The notes: generated by a model not told the origin, from the sequence alone. Shown: positions 13,201-26,700, counted from the first letter of the stretch. The stretch: DNA of 64,000 nt from Nemophila menziesii (GCA_029959085.1 JARWIR010000002.1:76970224-77034223); one strand, 5' to 3'. Program-made: numbers and translations.

Positions 13201-14653
13201 GAGGATAATAATATAGGTTGTGTACACACATCTGTGTTAGCTAAGATGTGCTTCCAGCACAAATTGATAAGAATATAATAAACATAGTTTCGAGCCGGGA
13301 ATGATGATGACGGACATATACCCACTTGGAGAAAAGGTATATGTTGGCGAGGCTATAGTAAGTATTGATAAAATCATTAACATTGAAATACACACTTGTG
13401 GTTTGTAAATCATTAATATATTAAGCACTTTGTGCAAAATACGATGAAAATGAATGGATGATTAGTAGGATGGACATATACCCAGATAGGTCGAATGGAC
13501 GTCTAGCAAAAAACAAAAAAATACGTGTCATATACCCATTAACATTGACCATGCATGCATACAAAATTATAAGTCAAATCTACTATAGGGTAGACATATA
13601 CAAATATGGTCATAATGGATGAATACCAAGATAGAACTTTGTAGTTCACGAACCATGAATGTATTGGTGGACATATGCCCATTTACACCAGACTATTGTT
13701 AAATAAAAAAAATGAAGGTATATTGTAATTAATGTGTCAATCTTATATTTATGCGCACCAAAAAGAATGAATGTATGTCGTAAGTTTAGCATGTATGGGT
13801 ATATGTCAACCAGCACTATTTTATATATTATACGCTATTAGACCTGTATTTATGTGTATGTGTGTATATGTTAGTCTCGTTGTCGGCTACATGCCGTTTA
13901 TATGTAAGCCGAACAACAATACTATTATATGAGGAAAGGTATTCAGCAATTGTTCGTGTTCATGGATATATGGCCATACACCTTGAACAATAATACAAAC
14001 CTAACATATATACGTATATTGATGTTCTTATAAACAGCCACATACTATTAATGATTTGAATTTACGTACCTAAAGGTATTAATGGTTATATGCCTAAACA
14101 TATATAAAACTACCAAATAATTTCAGTACAATTTAAACAAGTAGACTTTTGAAGTAGAAGCCGTTTTTTTAGAGTACGGATGATATAGCTTTTTCCCTAA
14201 CATATCATTACCACAAAAAAAAGTTAAACACTACCTATAGAGAACTTCGATAATTAAATGATGCTAAGGGATTTACACAAACATGAAAATTGAGTTTTAG
14301 TAGTCCATACTATATGTAATAATTATGATGGCCATATACCCATATGTAACGAATGAATGAAAAACATATTACAACTAGGTAGTTTGCTGATGATGGTGTT
14401 GGTTGACCTAAGACAACTAACATTGGAATAGTTAAGTATAATAAAACATGGTAAACATAAACAAAAAAGTCGAGTATTTGCATAAATTGGAAAATTACAC
14501 AATGTACCAACAAACGTTCAGGAGCGACCGATAACCCAAATTATACATATGATGAAATATTGTTTGTTATCAAAACCAATCGTTTTACCCAATATGATGC
14601 CAAAAAAATGAAATTCCTTCCATGCATACACTGCGTGCAATGTGGTTGGGTTT
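10228..14653. repeat. Non-coding repeat array between genes C and B
   Basis: Direct repeats of about 600 bp, visible at 11350-11600, 11930-12180 and 12540-12800. Each carries in order a TGGACATATACCCA-type site, a TGGACATATGCCCATTGA site, and a TGTATATGCCC site followed by a conserved ATATATAGTATATAATATTAGAC-like stretch. The same unit recurs in 18.3-18.8 kb (and its two tandem copies) and in 25.8-28.6 kb. No credible coding region. Confidence 0.7.
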
Positions 14654-16934
14654 TTAATGTTGTCTGGATTGCTTGATGGTCACGGTACTATGTTCATGAT
14701 TTAGAAGTTTCTCAACCATTATACACCTCATTCTCTTAAATTCAGCTACACTATAAAACCCCCTAACGTAACCTCCATCATATATATCCTTAGCACACAA
14801 CATCACATATACCCCTGAGTTTTCAACCGTACACCTGGTTTGTATAATTGTAGAAGTCCGGTATTTTTCAGAATTTTCAGTTAAAGTAACTCCCTTCTCT
14901 TGATAAATGCTATGCAAAACATTTTTATATATGTAGTTATACATCTTTTTCGCATTCGACTCCGCCAGCTTAGCACAAATGTTACCCGTATCAGCTTTCA
15001 AGCAACTAAAGTGTTCGAAGGCATCAACCTTCCTTGTGTCATAAACTAATATACTCCAGAAAGTTGTTGATGCTATTTTACTCATAATTGGAATCAAAAC
15101 TACAGTGTAATCATCGAAGAACTCCGTGAATGCATCGACAACATGTTCTTTAACAAGATCATCCTTACCTTTGTTATAGTAATACTACATTAAGTAACGT
15201 TTAGGTAGTACATTTTAATCCCATCATACAAATAATATAAAAGACTGCATTACCATTGCACGTGCTTTTAGTCGTTGACACATCCCTAATACAACATGAT
15301 TATTAATAGGTGGATTCTTTGCAATACTTGCCGCTGTCCAACATAGCAACATCCCATCAATAACCTAAATGGAGAAAACATTCAATTTACAAATACATTG
15401 AATAACAAGGAGGTATACAAAACACTTGATAGTTACTAACCTGCCACTTAATACGCCGTTGATGAGCCACATCAAACACATGAATTGCTTTGACTTCTAT
15501 GTGTGCAAAACTCCATACAATGGTTGATTCTGGCATATTTTTAAGCAATCTGTCTAATGCCAAATCATCTACTCTACGCGCAAGTGAAACTTTCATGATT
15601 ACAGCCCGCGCATCATTCGGTAAGATATCTCTCACCATGTTCGCATCACGGACAATTGGTTTTTCAGCTATAAAAGTTGGAGCTGACAATTTACGACTTA
15701 CATTACGGGAAAAAGTACGCGGCTTGCGTGGGATCCAGTTCTTTCGCTCCCTACGTTGCGCTAGAATAATCGACAATGGGACGTTATCGTTATCGAACAA
15801 CCGAGATTCTATAATTCGTTGACACTCCATAATCTCCGCTGAAGTTTGTGAAACGTCTACCTGATCCTTGTTGATCGCATTTGATGAGAGTTTGATATCA
15901 AATCCTGATGTATCATATCCAACACCTATTCGCAATTGGTTACTGTTGCTCAAGTCAGATGCCTCTGAAACACCACGAAGATTAACATCCTTCTGTATAA
16001 TAGATAACAATTCACTAAAAACCGCCACTTTCGTTGAAGGTCGATGCACACGACCATCCCCGTCAATAGTTTGATTATCGTTTAAATCGAACGAAACCTT
16101 TTTCCTCTTCTTCAAGCAATTAACTGCCGTCTTCTCTGGCGGTGTGATAACGCCTAAGTCGAAATTTGGTGACGTCAACGAATGACGAAAAGCTGGCCGT
16201 TGAGTACCACCATCTTCATCTTCAAACTCATTACCAAAGCAACGGAACAACGCCTTGGGTGTTATGCAACCAACCTCGACAAATGAACCTTTCTTATTGA
16301 CCGCGATATCTTCAGTATGTTCATCAACTGGACCATCGAATCCAATAATACCTTGAGGCTGGATTAACAAGTCTGGAACAGTATCACATACAGTTTCACC
16401 AACACCCTTTACTGCAGCTAAGTCTTTTGCCAATGATGTGGCTACTAATGTTTGTGAATAGTCCTTAGCAAAACCAATCTCATACACATCATCAGCATTC
16501 CGAATATTCGTGTATCCCGATGGTTTCCGACTAATGAAAGACTGAAGAATGTCATCTTGTTGTCTGCATTTTCTGCCAAGTACATCGTTTTTTATTTTCT
16601 CTTGTTCCAGCTCGAGTAGTAATATATTTCTCTCTTTACTTTCATGACTGAATTCCTTTTTCATGCTATTTATTTCGGTCCTTATAGTATCTCTTATGTT
16701 CTGCAGGTTAACTTGACTTATGAGATTTTCAGATGTAAGAGAACATTGGGTTTGGCATGAAGAATATTCTTTTTCTTGACTAGTAGCTATTTGACCCGGC
16801 TGGACAAAGTATTCCTGACCCTCTAAGCTAGGCAGCTCCAAATTAGCAGGCAAAGTATTCACCATATTAGATTCAAGAGGGAAATCATCCCCAAATAATG
16901 GTGTTGTATCAAGTGACAACTCATTTTCTTCCAT
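14654..16934 (-). CDS. Gene B: coiled-coil protein with inactive Ulp1-like C-terminal domain (711 aa)
   Basis: Exons on the minus strand: 16934-15441, 15364-15254, 15184-14654, all phase 0. A leader exon and a 251-bp leader intron (17197-16947) lie upstream of the ATG. Residues about 75-135 form a charged coiled coil, and a basic patch KKRKK (in NCLKKRKKVSF) near the middle could be a nuclear signal. The first exon ends RRIKWQ, exactly as in gene A. The last exon has Ulp1-like blocks with F for the catalytic His (TTFWSILVYD) and S for the catalytic Cys (TVENSGVYVMLC), so a protease is unlikely. Most of the gene is in a threefold tandem repeat; this copy alone keeps the C-terminus. Candidate MULE accessory (VANC/KI-ULP-like) gene. 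Function not shown by sequence. Confidence 0.75.
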
Positions 16935-17265
16935 ATCTTTATTAGCCTATACACATGAACACAAAAAAGATTTTATACCATATACATATATGAACATAAT
17001 AACAATCCAGCTATACGAAATAAAGTAAAATCATAACAGACTATAAGAACTTTCATATCAAACAATACACAAGTAAACCATATGCATAAACCAAACCTAT
17101 ATTGATATTATGTATACTTGTATGCAAACAAAATAATAAACTATTTGCATACATTGAAAAATATTAGCAAAAGCACAAACGTGATATAGATAATTACCTT
17201 TTGATAGAAGCTTAATTTACTGTTGCAACATACAAAGTTATCTCCCCTATAGTGTAGTTGCTGTT

Positions 17266-17274
17266 TTAGGGTTT
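17266..17274 (-). promoter_or_regulatory. Telo-box (AAACCCTAA) in the gene B leader/promoter
   Basis: On the minus strand AAACCCTAA lies about 70 bases upstream of the leader intron donor of gene B. The same box is at 20684-20692 and about 24103-24111 in the two tandem copies. Telo-boxes are common near transcription starts of plant genes and are bound by TRB/Myb-type proteins. Use here is inferred from position. Confidence 0.4.
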
Positions 17275-19038
17275 TGTTGTCTTAACACATAACATTCATT
17301 GGATGATATAAAATTTATTTTCAAATCCGTATTACTTTTCACACATGCCATAGAGATGTATTACACGTTGGCCACAGTAAGGTACTCAAGTGTTTGTCAG
17401 TAATTGGAGAGGGAGTGTTGTATTCATGATTTGATATGTAGGAGTTTAAGTACATCACATGTTCAGTAACTTTTCTCTTTGTTATATGTCTGCAAATTAA
17501 TAATTTTATATTATGGGTTAATGTATCAATGCTTATCATGTAAGCTAATGTATTACCAATATTACACGACTAATATAAGTGCATCCCTATGTTGCGTTTA
17601 AAAAAACAAATCTCCCTTTCAGGGTGAAAAAATTGTCAACACAATAGATGAACACATATTGTATATATAATTTTCATATTTTTTTTGTACAAGTGACTTA
17701 TACTCAAATGTTTTGTGTACAATTATGAAATTAGTGTGACTATGAATATTTACATAAGGTCTCACAATATATGATGTTGATGTACATATGTCCTATGAAA
17801 GAACAAAAGTCTCTAAACACACACATGTATTTCACATGGTAGTGTGTATAATAATCCATACGCGTAATATGACTAGTAGTGGTGTTGACGTACATAAGCC
17901 CAAGTAATGGTGTTGCCACGGGCAACTAATTTTATTGGGGGAACCTCTTAATAAGGAGGCGTATGACCAATTACATTAAATGATTGAATAAAAAAAATAC
18001 AACTAACATAATATAATTTATATAATACTCCTAATTGTTTTAATCGTACAGAAAATCTGAGGTCGGTTATGGACTGTTCGTGTTCGTGTAATACGTGTAA
18101 TAAAAAGTACGATGCTTTTGGCCATATGCCCAGTCTTAATGAAGGAAGGAATAAGAAAACATTGTTGGACACATGCACATAGCATGCGCCCCGTACGACT
18201 GTGTATAACCATCAAGTAGTTTTATTTTTGGACTATGTACAATGCACATATACCCAGATGTACCGAATGACTTAGTGTCTTTCACAAATGACGTTATTCG
18301 TTGACATATGCCCATTGAATTTGACATTGAATGAATGTTTTATATAAAAACATCTATCCTTCAAGTGGGCATATAATATTATAGGTCCCATAGACTATAG
18401 GATGGACATATACCCAGATGGGCGTACGTCTGCACGGCATATAGATATACTGTTAGTCATAAAAGTCAACGTTAATCGGTATATGTTCAAATATCATAAT
18501 ACAATCATGTATGTCACAAACCATGTTATTGGTGGACGTATGCCCATTGACCTTGAACGGAAATCTAATAAAAAACCATCACTCCTATATGTGTGCACAA
18601 CATACCGAATAAATGTTAGTCACAAATTATACAAGTATGCATATATGCCCGCCCACGCTGTCATATATAGTATATAATATTAGACATGCATTTCTGTATC
18701 GGTATATTTTCGTTCGCACAGTTGTCGGCTAGAAGTAGGTTATATGTAAGATGATTGTATGTAATATCATTCGTGGATTAATGCTTGTGATTGACATATA
18801 TGTTGAAACACAACTAAATGAATAAACACATCTGTAGAAACTAAGTTATGCTTCCCACATATAGTGACAAATTATTCAAAAACATAGATTCGAGCAGGCT
18901 ATGATTATGATGTACATATACCCATGAAAATGATTGGATGATTTTTAAGATGGACATATGCACATTTACATTGTATGAGCACTTTATAAAACAAAAAATT
19001 CTATATGTGTGCACAACACATCGAATACTTGTTATTCA
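17275..19038. other. Intergenic part of the tandem unit
   Basis: Non-coding DNA between the promoter of one gene B copy and the 3' end of the next. It contains several TGGRCRTATRYCCA sites (for example 18403-18416, TGGACATATACCCA) and 600-bp-type repeat sequence. Present again at about 20693-22457 and 24112-25891. Small open frames here are preserved only because the copies are nearly identical. Confidence 0.6.
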
Positions 19039-20352
19039 TTAAATCATCATGTATATGTTCACATCATGGACAATTGGTTTTTTAGCTATAAAAGTTGGAG
19101 CAGACAATTTACGACTTACATTACGGGAAAAAGTACGCGGCTTGCGTGGGATCCAGTTCTTTCGCTCCCTACGTTGCGCTAGAATAATCGACAATGGGAC
19201 GTTATCGTTATCGAACAACCGAGATTCTATAATTCGTTGACACTCCATAATCTCCGCTGAAGTTTGTGAAACGTCTACCTGATCCTTGTTGATCGCATTT
19301 GATGAGAGTTTGATATCAAATCCTGATGTATCATATCCAACACCTATTCGCAATTGGTTACTGTTGCTCAAGTCAGATGCCTCTGAAACACCACGAAGAT
19401 TAACATCCTTCTGTATAGTAGATAACAATTCACTAAAAACCGCCACTTTCGTTGAAGGTCGATGCACACGACCATCCCCGTCAATAGTTTGATTATCGTT
19501 TAAATCGAACGAAACCTTTTTCCTCTTCTTCAAGCAATTAACTGCCGTCTTCTCTGGCGGTGTGATAACTCCTAAGTCGAAATTTGGTGACGTCAACGAA
19601 TGACGAAAAGCTGGCCGTTGAGTACCACCATCTTCATCTTCAAACTCATTACCAAAGCAACGGAACAACGCCTTGGGTGTTATGCAACCAACCTCGACAA
19701 ATGAACCTTTCTTATTGACCGCGATATCTTCAGTATGTTCATCAACTGGACCATCGAATCCAATAATACCTTGAGGCTGGATTAACAAGTCTGGAACAAT
19801 ATCACATACAGTTTCACCAACACCCTTTACTGCAGCTAAGTCTTTTGCCAATGATGTGGCTACTAATGTTTGTGAATAGTCCTTAGCAAAACCAATCTCA
19901 TACACATCATCAGCATTCCGAATATTCGTGTATCCCGATGGTTTCCGACTAATGAAAGACTGAAGAATGTCATCTTGTTGTCTGCATTTTCTGCCAAGTA
20001 CATCGTTTTTTATTTTCTCTTGTTCCAGCTCGAGTAGTAATATATTTCTCTCTTTACTTTCATGACTGAATTCCTTTTTCAGGCTATTTATTTCGGTCCT
20101 TATAGTATCTCTTATGTTCTGCAGGTTAACTTGACTTATGAGATTTTCAGATGTAAGAGAACATTGGGTTTGGCATGAAGAATATTCTTTTTCTTGACTA
20201 GTAGCTATTTGACCCGGCTGGACAAAGTATTCCTGACCCTCTAAGCTAGGCAGCTCCAAATCAGCAGGCAAAGTATTCACCATATTAGATTCAAGAGGGA
20301 AATCATCCCCAAATAATGGTGTTGTATCAAGTGACAACTCATTTTCTTCCAT
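19039..20352 (-). CDS. Gene B copy 2: C-terminally truncated (437 aa)
   Basis: Near-identical to the first 427 or so residues of gene B, with the same upstream leader intron (about 20365-20615) and telo-box. The tandem junction replaces everything after SAPTFIAKKPIV with a short new tail (HDVNIYMMI) and a stop. It therefore lacks the IKWQ exon end and the whole Ulp1-like region. The frame is intact with only a few substitutions, so it could be expressed as a coiled-coil-only protein. If the N-terminal part mediates binding or dimerisation, it could compete with the full protein; that is inference. Confidence 0.7.
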   Translation of the reverse strand: MEENELSLDTTPLFGDDFPLESNMVNTLPADLELPSLEGQEYFVQPGQIATSQEKEYSSCQTQCSLTSENLISQVNLQNIRDTIRTEINSLKKEFSHESKERNILLLELEQEKIKNDVLGRKCRQQDDILQSFISRKPSGYTNIRNADDVYEIGFAKDYSQTLVATSLAKDLAAVKGVGETVCDIVPDLLIQPQGIIGFDGPVDEHTEDIAVNKKGSFVEVGCITPKALFRCFGNEFEDEDGGTQRPAFRHSLTSPNFDLGVITPPEKTAVNCLKKRKKVSFDLNDNQTIDGDGRVHRPSTKVAVFSELLSTIQKDVNLRGVSEASDLSNSNQLRIGVGYDTSGFDIKLSSNAINKDQVDVSQTSAEIMECQRIIESRLFDNDNVPLSIILAQRRERKNWIPRKPRTFSRNVSRKLSAPTFIAKKPIVHDVNIYMMI

Positions 20353-22457
20353 ATCTTTATTAGCCTATACACATGAACACAAAAAAGATTTTATACCATA
20401 TACATATATGAACATAATAACAATCCAGCTATACGAAATAAAGTAAAATCATAACAGACTATAAGAACTTTCATATCAAACAATACACAAGTAAACCATA
20501 TGCATAAACCAAACCTATATTGATATTATGTATACTTGTATGCAAACAAAATAATAAACTATTTGCATACATTGAAAAATATTAGCAAAAGCACAAACGT
20601 GATATAGATAATTACCTTTTGATAGAAGCTTAATTTACTGTTGCAACATACAAAGTTATCTCCCCTATAGTGTAGTTGCTGTTTTAGGGTTTTGTTGTTT
20701 TAACACATAACATTCATTGGATGATATAAAATTTATTTTCAAATCCGTATTACTTTTCACACATGCCATAGAGATGTATTACACGTTGGCCACAGTAAGG
20801 TACTCAAGTGTTTGTCAGTAATTGGAGAGAGAGTGTGGTATTCATGATTTGATATGTAGGAGTTTAAGTACATCACATGTTCAGTAACTTTTCTCTTTGT
20901 TATATGTCTGCAAATTAATAATTTTATATTATGGGTTAATGTATCAATGCTTATCATGTAAGCTAATGTATTACCAATACTACACGACTAATATAAGTGC
21001 ATCCCTATGTTGCGTTTAAAAAAATAAATCTCCCTTTCAGGGTGCAAAATTTGTCAACACAATAGATGAACACATATTGTATATATAATTTTCATATTTT
21101 TTTTTGTACAAGTGACTTATACTCAAATGTTTTGTGTACAATTATGAAATTAGTGTGACTATGAATATTTACATAAGGTCTCACAATATATGATGTTGAT
21201 GTACATATGTCCTATGAAAGAACAAAAGTCTCTAAACACACACATGTATTTCACATGGTAGTGTGTATAATAATCCATACGCGTAATATGACTAGTAGTG
21301 GTGTTGACGTACATAAGCCCAAGTAATGGTGTTGCCACGGGCAACTAATTTTATTGGGGGAACCTCTTAATAAGGAGGCGTATGACCAATTACATTAAAT
21401 GATTGAATAAAAAAAATACAGCTAACATAATATAATTTATATAATACTCCTAATTGTTTTAATCGTACAGAAAATCTGAGGTCGGTTATGGACTGTTCGT
21501 GTTCGTGTAATACGTGTAATAAAAAGTACGATGCTTTTGGCCATATGCCCAGTCTTAATGAAGGAAGGAATAAGAAAACATTGTTGGACACATGCACATA
21601 GCATGCGCCCCGTACGACTGTGTATAACCATCAAGTAGTTTTATTTTTGGACTATGTACAATGCACATATACCCAGATGTACCGAATGACTTAGTGTCTT
21701 TCACAAATGACGTTATTCGTTGACATATGCCCATTGAATTTGACATTGAATGAATGTTTTATATAAAAACATCTATCCTTCAAGTGGGCATATAATATTA
21801 TAGGTCCCATAGACTATAGGATGGACATATACCCAGATGGGCGTACGTCTGCACGGCATATAGATATACTGTTAGTCATAAAAGTCAACGTTAATCGGTA
21901 TATGTTCAAATATCATAATACAATCATGTATGTCACAAACCATGTTATTGGTGGACGTATGCCCATTGACCTTGAACGGAAATCTAATAAAAAACCATCA
22001 CTCCTATATGTGTGCACAACATACCGAATAAATGTTAGTCACAAATTATACAAGTATGCATATATGCCCGCCCACGCTGTCATATATAGTATATAATATT
22101 AGACATGCATTTCTGTATCGGTATATATTCGTTCGCACAGTTGTCGGCTAGAAGTAGGTTATATGTAAGATGATTGTATGTAATATCATTCGTGGATTAA
22201 TGCTTGTGATTGACATATATGTTGAAACACAACTAAATGAATAAACACATCTGTAGAAACTAAGTTATGCTTCCCACATATAGTGACAAATTATTCAAAA
22301 ACATAGATTCGAGCAGGCTATGATTATGATGTACATATACCCATGAAAATGATTGGATGATTTTTAGGATGGACATATGCCCATTTACATTGTATGAGCA
22401 CTTTATAAAACAAAAAATTCTATATGTGTGCACAACACATCGAATACTTGTTATTCA

Positions 22458-23771
22458 TTAAATCATCATGTATATGTTCACATCATGGACAATTGGTTTT
22501 TTAGCTATAAAAGTTGGAGCAGACAATTTACGACTTACATTACGGGAAAAAGTACGCGGCTTGCGTGGGATCCAGTTCTTTCGCTCCCTACGTTGCGCTA
22601 GAATAATCGACAATGGGACGTTATCGTTATCGAACAACCGAGATTCTATAATTCGTTGACACTCCATAATCTCCGCTGAAGTTTGTGAAACGTCTACCTG
22701 ATCCTTGTTGATCGCATTTGATGAGAGTTTGATATCAAATCCTGATGTATCATATCCAACACCTATTCGCAATTGGTTACTGTTGCTCAAGTCAGATGCC
22801 TCTGAAACACCACGAAGATTAACATCCTTCTGTATAGTAGATAACAATTCACTAAAAACCGCCACTTTCGTTGAAGGTCGATGCACACGACCATCCCCGT
22901 CAATAGTTTGATTATCGTTTAAATCGAACGAAACCTTTTTCCTCTTCTTCAAGCAATTAACTGCCGTCTTCTCTGGCGGTGTGATAACTCCTAAGTCGAA
23001 ATTTGGTGACGTCAACGAATGACGAAAAGCTGGCCGTTGAGTACCACCATCTTCATCTTCAAACTCATTACCAAAGCAACGGAACAACGCCTTGGGTGTT
23101 ATGCAACCAACCTCGACAAATGAACCTTTCTTATTGACCGCGATATCTTCAGTATGTTCATCAACTGGACCATCGAATCCAATAATACCTTGAGGCTGGA
23201 TTAACAAGTCTGGAACAGTATCACATACAGTTTCACCAACACCCTTTACTGCAGCTAAGTCTTTTGCCAATGATGTGGCTACTAATGTTTGTGAATAGTC
23301 CTTAGCAAAACCAATCTCATACACATCATCAGCATTCCGAATATTCGTGTATCCCGATGGTTTCCGACTAATGAAAGACTGAAGAATGTCATCTTGTTGT
23401 CTGCATTTTCTGCCAAGTACATCATTTTTTATTTTCTCTTGTTCCAGCTCGAGTAGTAATATATTTCTCTCTTTACTTTCATGACTGAATTCCTTTTTCA
23501 GGCTATTTATTTCGGTCCTTATAGTATCTCTTATGATCTGCAGGTTAACTTGACTTATGAGATTTTCAGATGTAAGAGAACATTGGGTTTGGCATGAAGA
23601 ATATTCTTTTTCTTGACTAGTAGCTATTTGACCCGGCTGGACAAAGTATTCCTGACCCTCTAAGCTAGGCAGCTCCAAATCAGCAGGCAAAGTATTCACC
23701 ATATTAGATTCAAGAGGGAAATCATCCCCAAATAATGGTGTTGTATCAAGTGACAACTCATTTTCTTCCAT
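22458..23771 (-). CDS. Gene B copy 3: C-terminally truncated (437 aa)
   Basis: Same structure and same new C-terminal tail as copy 2, 3419 bases further on, differing by few residues (for example Ile for Asn in the LQNIRDTI stretch). Leader intron at about 23784-24034. As in copy 2, the Ulp1-like exons are absent. Both extra copies keep open frames, which shows either that duplication is recent or that the truncated product is tolerated. Confidence 0.7.
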   Translation of the reverse strand: MEENELSLDTTPLFGDDFPLESNMVNTLPADLELPSLEGQEYFVQPGQIATSQEKEYSSCQTQCSLTSENLISQVNLQIIRDTIRTEINSLKKEFSHESKERNILLLELEQEKIKNDVLGRKCRQQDDILQSFISRKPSGYTNIRNADDVYEIGFAKDYSQTLVATSLAKDLAAVKGVGETVCDTVPDLLIQPQGIIGFDGPVDEHTEDIAVNKKGSFVEVGCITPKALFRCFGNEFEDEDGGTQRPAFRHSLTSPNFDLGVITPPEKTAVNCLKKRKKVSFDLNDNQTIDGDGRVHRPSTKVAVFSELLSTIQKDVNLRGVSEASDLSNSNQLRIGVGYDTSGFDIKLSSNAINKDQVDVSQTSAEIMECQRIIESRLFDNDNVPLSIILAQRRERKNWIPRKPRTFSRNVSRKLSAPTFIAKKPIVHDVNIYMMI

Positions 23772-26700
23772 ATCTTTATTAGCCTATACACATGAACACA
23801 AAAAAGAATTTAAACCATATACATATATGAACATAATAACAATCCAGCTATACGAAATAAAGTAAAATCATAACAGACTATAAGAACTTTCATATCAAAC
23901 AATACACAAGTAAACCATATGCATAAACCAAACCTATATTGATATTATGTATACTTGTATGCAAACAAAATAATAAACTATTTGCATACATTGAAAAATA
24001 TTAGCAAAAGCACAAACGTGATATAGATAATTACCTTTTGATAGAAGCTTAATTTACTGTTGCAACATACAAAGTTATCTCCCCTATAGTGTAGTTGCTG
24101 TTTTAGGGTTTTGTTGTTTTAACACATAACATTCATTGGATGATATAAAATTTATTTTCAAATCCGTATTACTTTTCACACATGCCATAGAGATGTATTA
24201 CACGTTGGCCACAGTAAGGTACTCAAGTGTTTGTCAGTAATTAGAGAGAGAGTGTGGTATTCATGATTTGATATGTAGGAGTTTAAGTACATCACATGTT
24301 CAGTAACTTTTCTCTTTGTTATATGTCTGCAAATTAATAATTTTATATTATGGGTTAATGTATCAATGCTTATCATGTAAGCTAATGTATTACCAATACT
24401 ACACGACTAATATAAGTGCATCCCTATGTTGCGTTTAAAAAAATAAATCTCCCTTTCAGGGTGCAAAATTTGTCAACACAATAGATGAACACATATTGTA
24501 TATATAATTTTCATATTTTTTTTTGTACAAGTGACTTATACTCAAATGTTTTGTGTACAATTATGAAATTAGTGTGACTATGAATATTTACATAAGGTCT
24601 CACAATATATGATGTTGATGTACATATGTCCTATGAAAGAACAAAAGTCTCTAAACACACACATGTATTTCACATGGTAGTGTGTATAATAATCCATACG
24701 CGTAATATGACTAGTAGTGGTGTTGACGTACATAAGCCCAAGTAATGGTGTTGCCACGGGCAACTAATTTTATTGGGGGAACCTCTTAATAAGGAGGCGT
24801 ATGACCAATTACATTAAATGATTGAATAAAAAAAATACAGCTAACATAATATAATTTATATAATACTCCTAATTGTTTTAATCGTACAGAAAATCTGAGG
24901 TCGGTTATGGACTGTTCGTGTTCGTGTAATACGTGTAATAAAAAGTACGATGCTTTTGGCCATATGCCCAGTCTTAATGAAGGAAGGAATAAGAAAACAT
25001 TGTTGGACACATGCACATAGCATGCGCCCCGTACGACTGTGTATAACCATCAAGTAGTTTTATTTTTGGACTATGTACAATGCACATATACCCAGATGTA
25101 CCGAATGACTTAGTGTCTTTCACAAATGACGTTATTCGTTGACATATGCCCATTGAATTTGACATTGAATGAATGTTTTATATAAAAACATCTATCCTTC
25201 AAGTGGGCATATAATATTATAGGTCCCATAGACTATAGGATGGACATATACCCAGATGGGCGTACGTCTGCACGGCATATAGATATACTGTTAGTCATAA
25301 AAGTCAACGTTAATCGGTATATGTTCAAATATCATAATACAATCATGTATGTCACAAACCATGTTATTGGTGGACGTATGCCCATTGACCTTGAACGGAA
25401 ATCTAATAAAAAACCATCACTCCTATATGTGTGCACAACATACCGAATAAATGTTAGTCACAAATTATACAAGTATGCATATATGCCCGCCCACGCTGTC
25501 ATATATAGTATATAATATTAGACATGCATTTCTGTATCGGTATATATTCGTTCGCACAGTTGTCGGCTAGAAGTAGGTTATATGTAAGATGATTGTATGT
25601 AATATCATTCGTGGATTAATGCTTGTGATTGACATATATGTTGAAACACAACTAAATGAATAAACACATCTGTAGAAACTAAGTTATGCTTCCCACATAT
25701 AGTGACAAATTATTCAAAAAAATAGATTCGAGCAGGCTATGATTATGATGTACATATACCCATGAAAATGATTGGATGATTTTTAGGATGGACATATGCC
25801 CATTTACATTGTATGAGCACTTTATAAAACAAAAAATTCTATATGTGTGCACAACACATCGAATACTTGTTATTCATTAAATCATCATGTATGTGTATAT
25901 GTCCAACCACACTATCACATATAGTATATAATTTTAGACATGCCTTTTGTATCGGTATATATCCGTTCGCATGTTTTTCTGCTAGAAGTAGTTCATATGT
26001 AAGAAAATTGTATGTAATAGCATTAGTGGTTAGTGTCTAAGGAGTGAATTAACCACCGGTTTCGTGTAATCAATACTTGCGATTAACATATATGGTGAAA
26101 CACAACTACTTGCATAAACACATCCGTATTACCTAAGATAGGATCCCCCCATCAATGGATAAAAAGTTAAAAAGCGTAGAATCAAGTTGGACATAATGAT
26201 GATGGACACATACCCGTTAAGGTGTTGTTGGAGCTAAAATATGTGTAAAGTACTACAAAAATGCTTGGATGATTATTAGGATGTACATATACCCAGATGT
26301 ACCGTATGATGGTATAGCACAATACTAAAAAACCGGTCACATATACGCATGTCGACCGAATGCATGAATATCAAAATTCACAAGTCTCGGTCACAAATGA
26401 TGTTATTCGTGGACATTGAGTGAATGTTAAATAAAAAAACACATATTTTTCATGTATGCATAGTATATTACAGGTCACTAGTATTATACGATGGACATAT
26501 ACACAAATATGCGTAATACATGCATATTACAAGACAATCATGCAGGGCATACTCCATGTTACTGGTGGACGTATGCCCAATGAAATTGAATGATTATTGA
26601 ATGAATGACTAATAAAAAAACACCTATACTTCAGGTATGCATAGTATATTATAGGTCACTTATATTATAGGATGTCCATATACACAAATATGCTTAATGC

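Larger units (their letters stand above)
15637..25891. repeat. Threefold tandem repeat, 3.42-kb unit
   Basis: Units: about 15637-19054, 19055-22473 and 22474-25891. Identity by eye is about 99 percent. Junctions at 19055 and 22474 are identical, both reading CATCATGTATATGTTC, joining non-coding motif-array DNA directly into the middle of the gene B first exon. The outer right end (about 25891) continues into different sequence. Units 2 and 3 share differences from unit 1, so one duplication was followed by a second, probably by unequal exchange. Confidence 0.93.

Noticed and set aside
15490..16074. Plus-strand open frames at 15490-15822 and 15868-16074 (and copies)
   Set aside because: They are antisense shadows of the gene B first exon.
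17339..18327. Minus-strand small open frames identical in the three tandem copies
   Set aside because: Identity is due to the recent triplication; they have no domain and overlap motif-array DNA.
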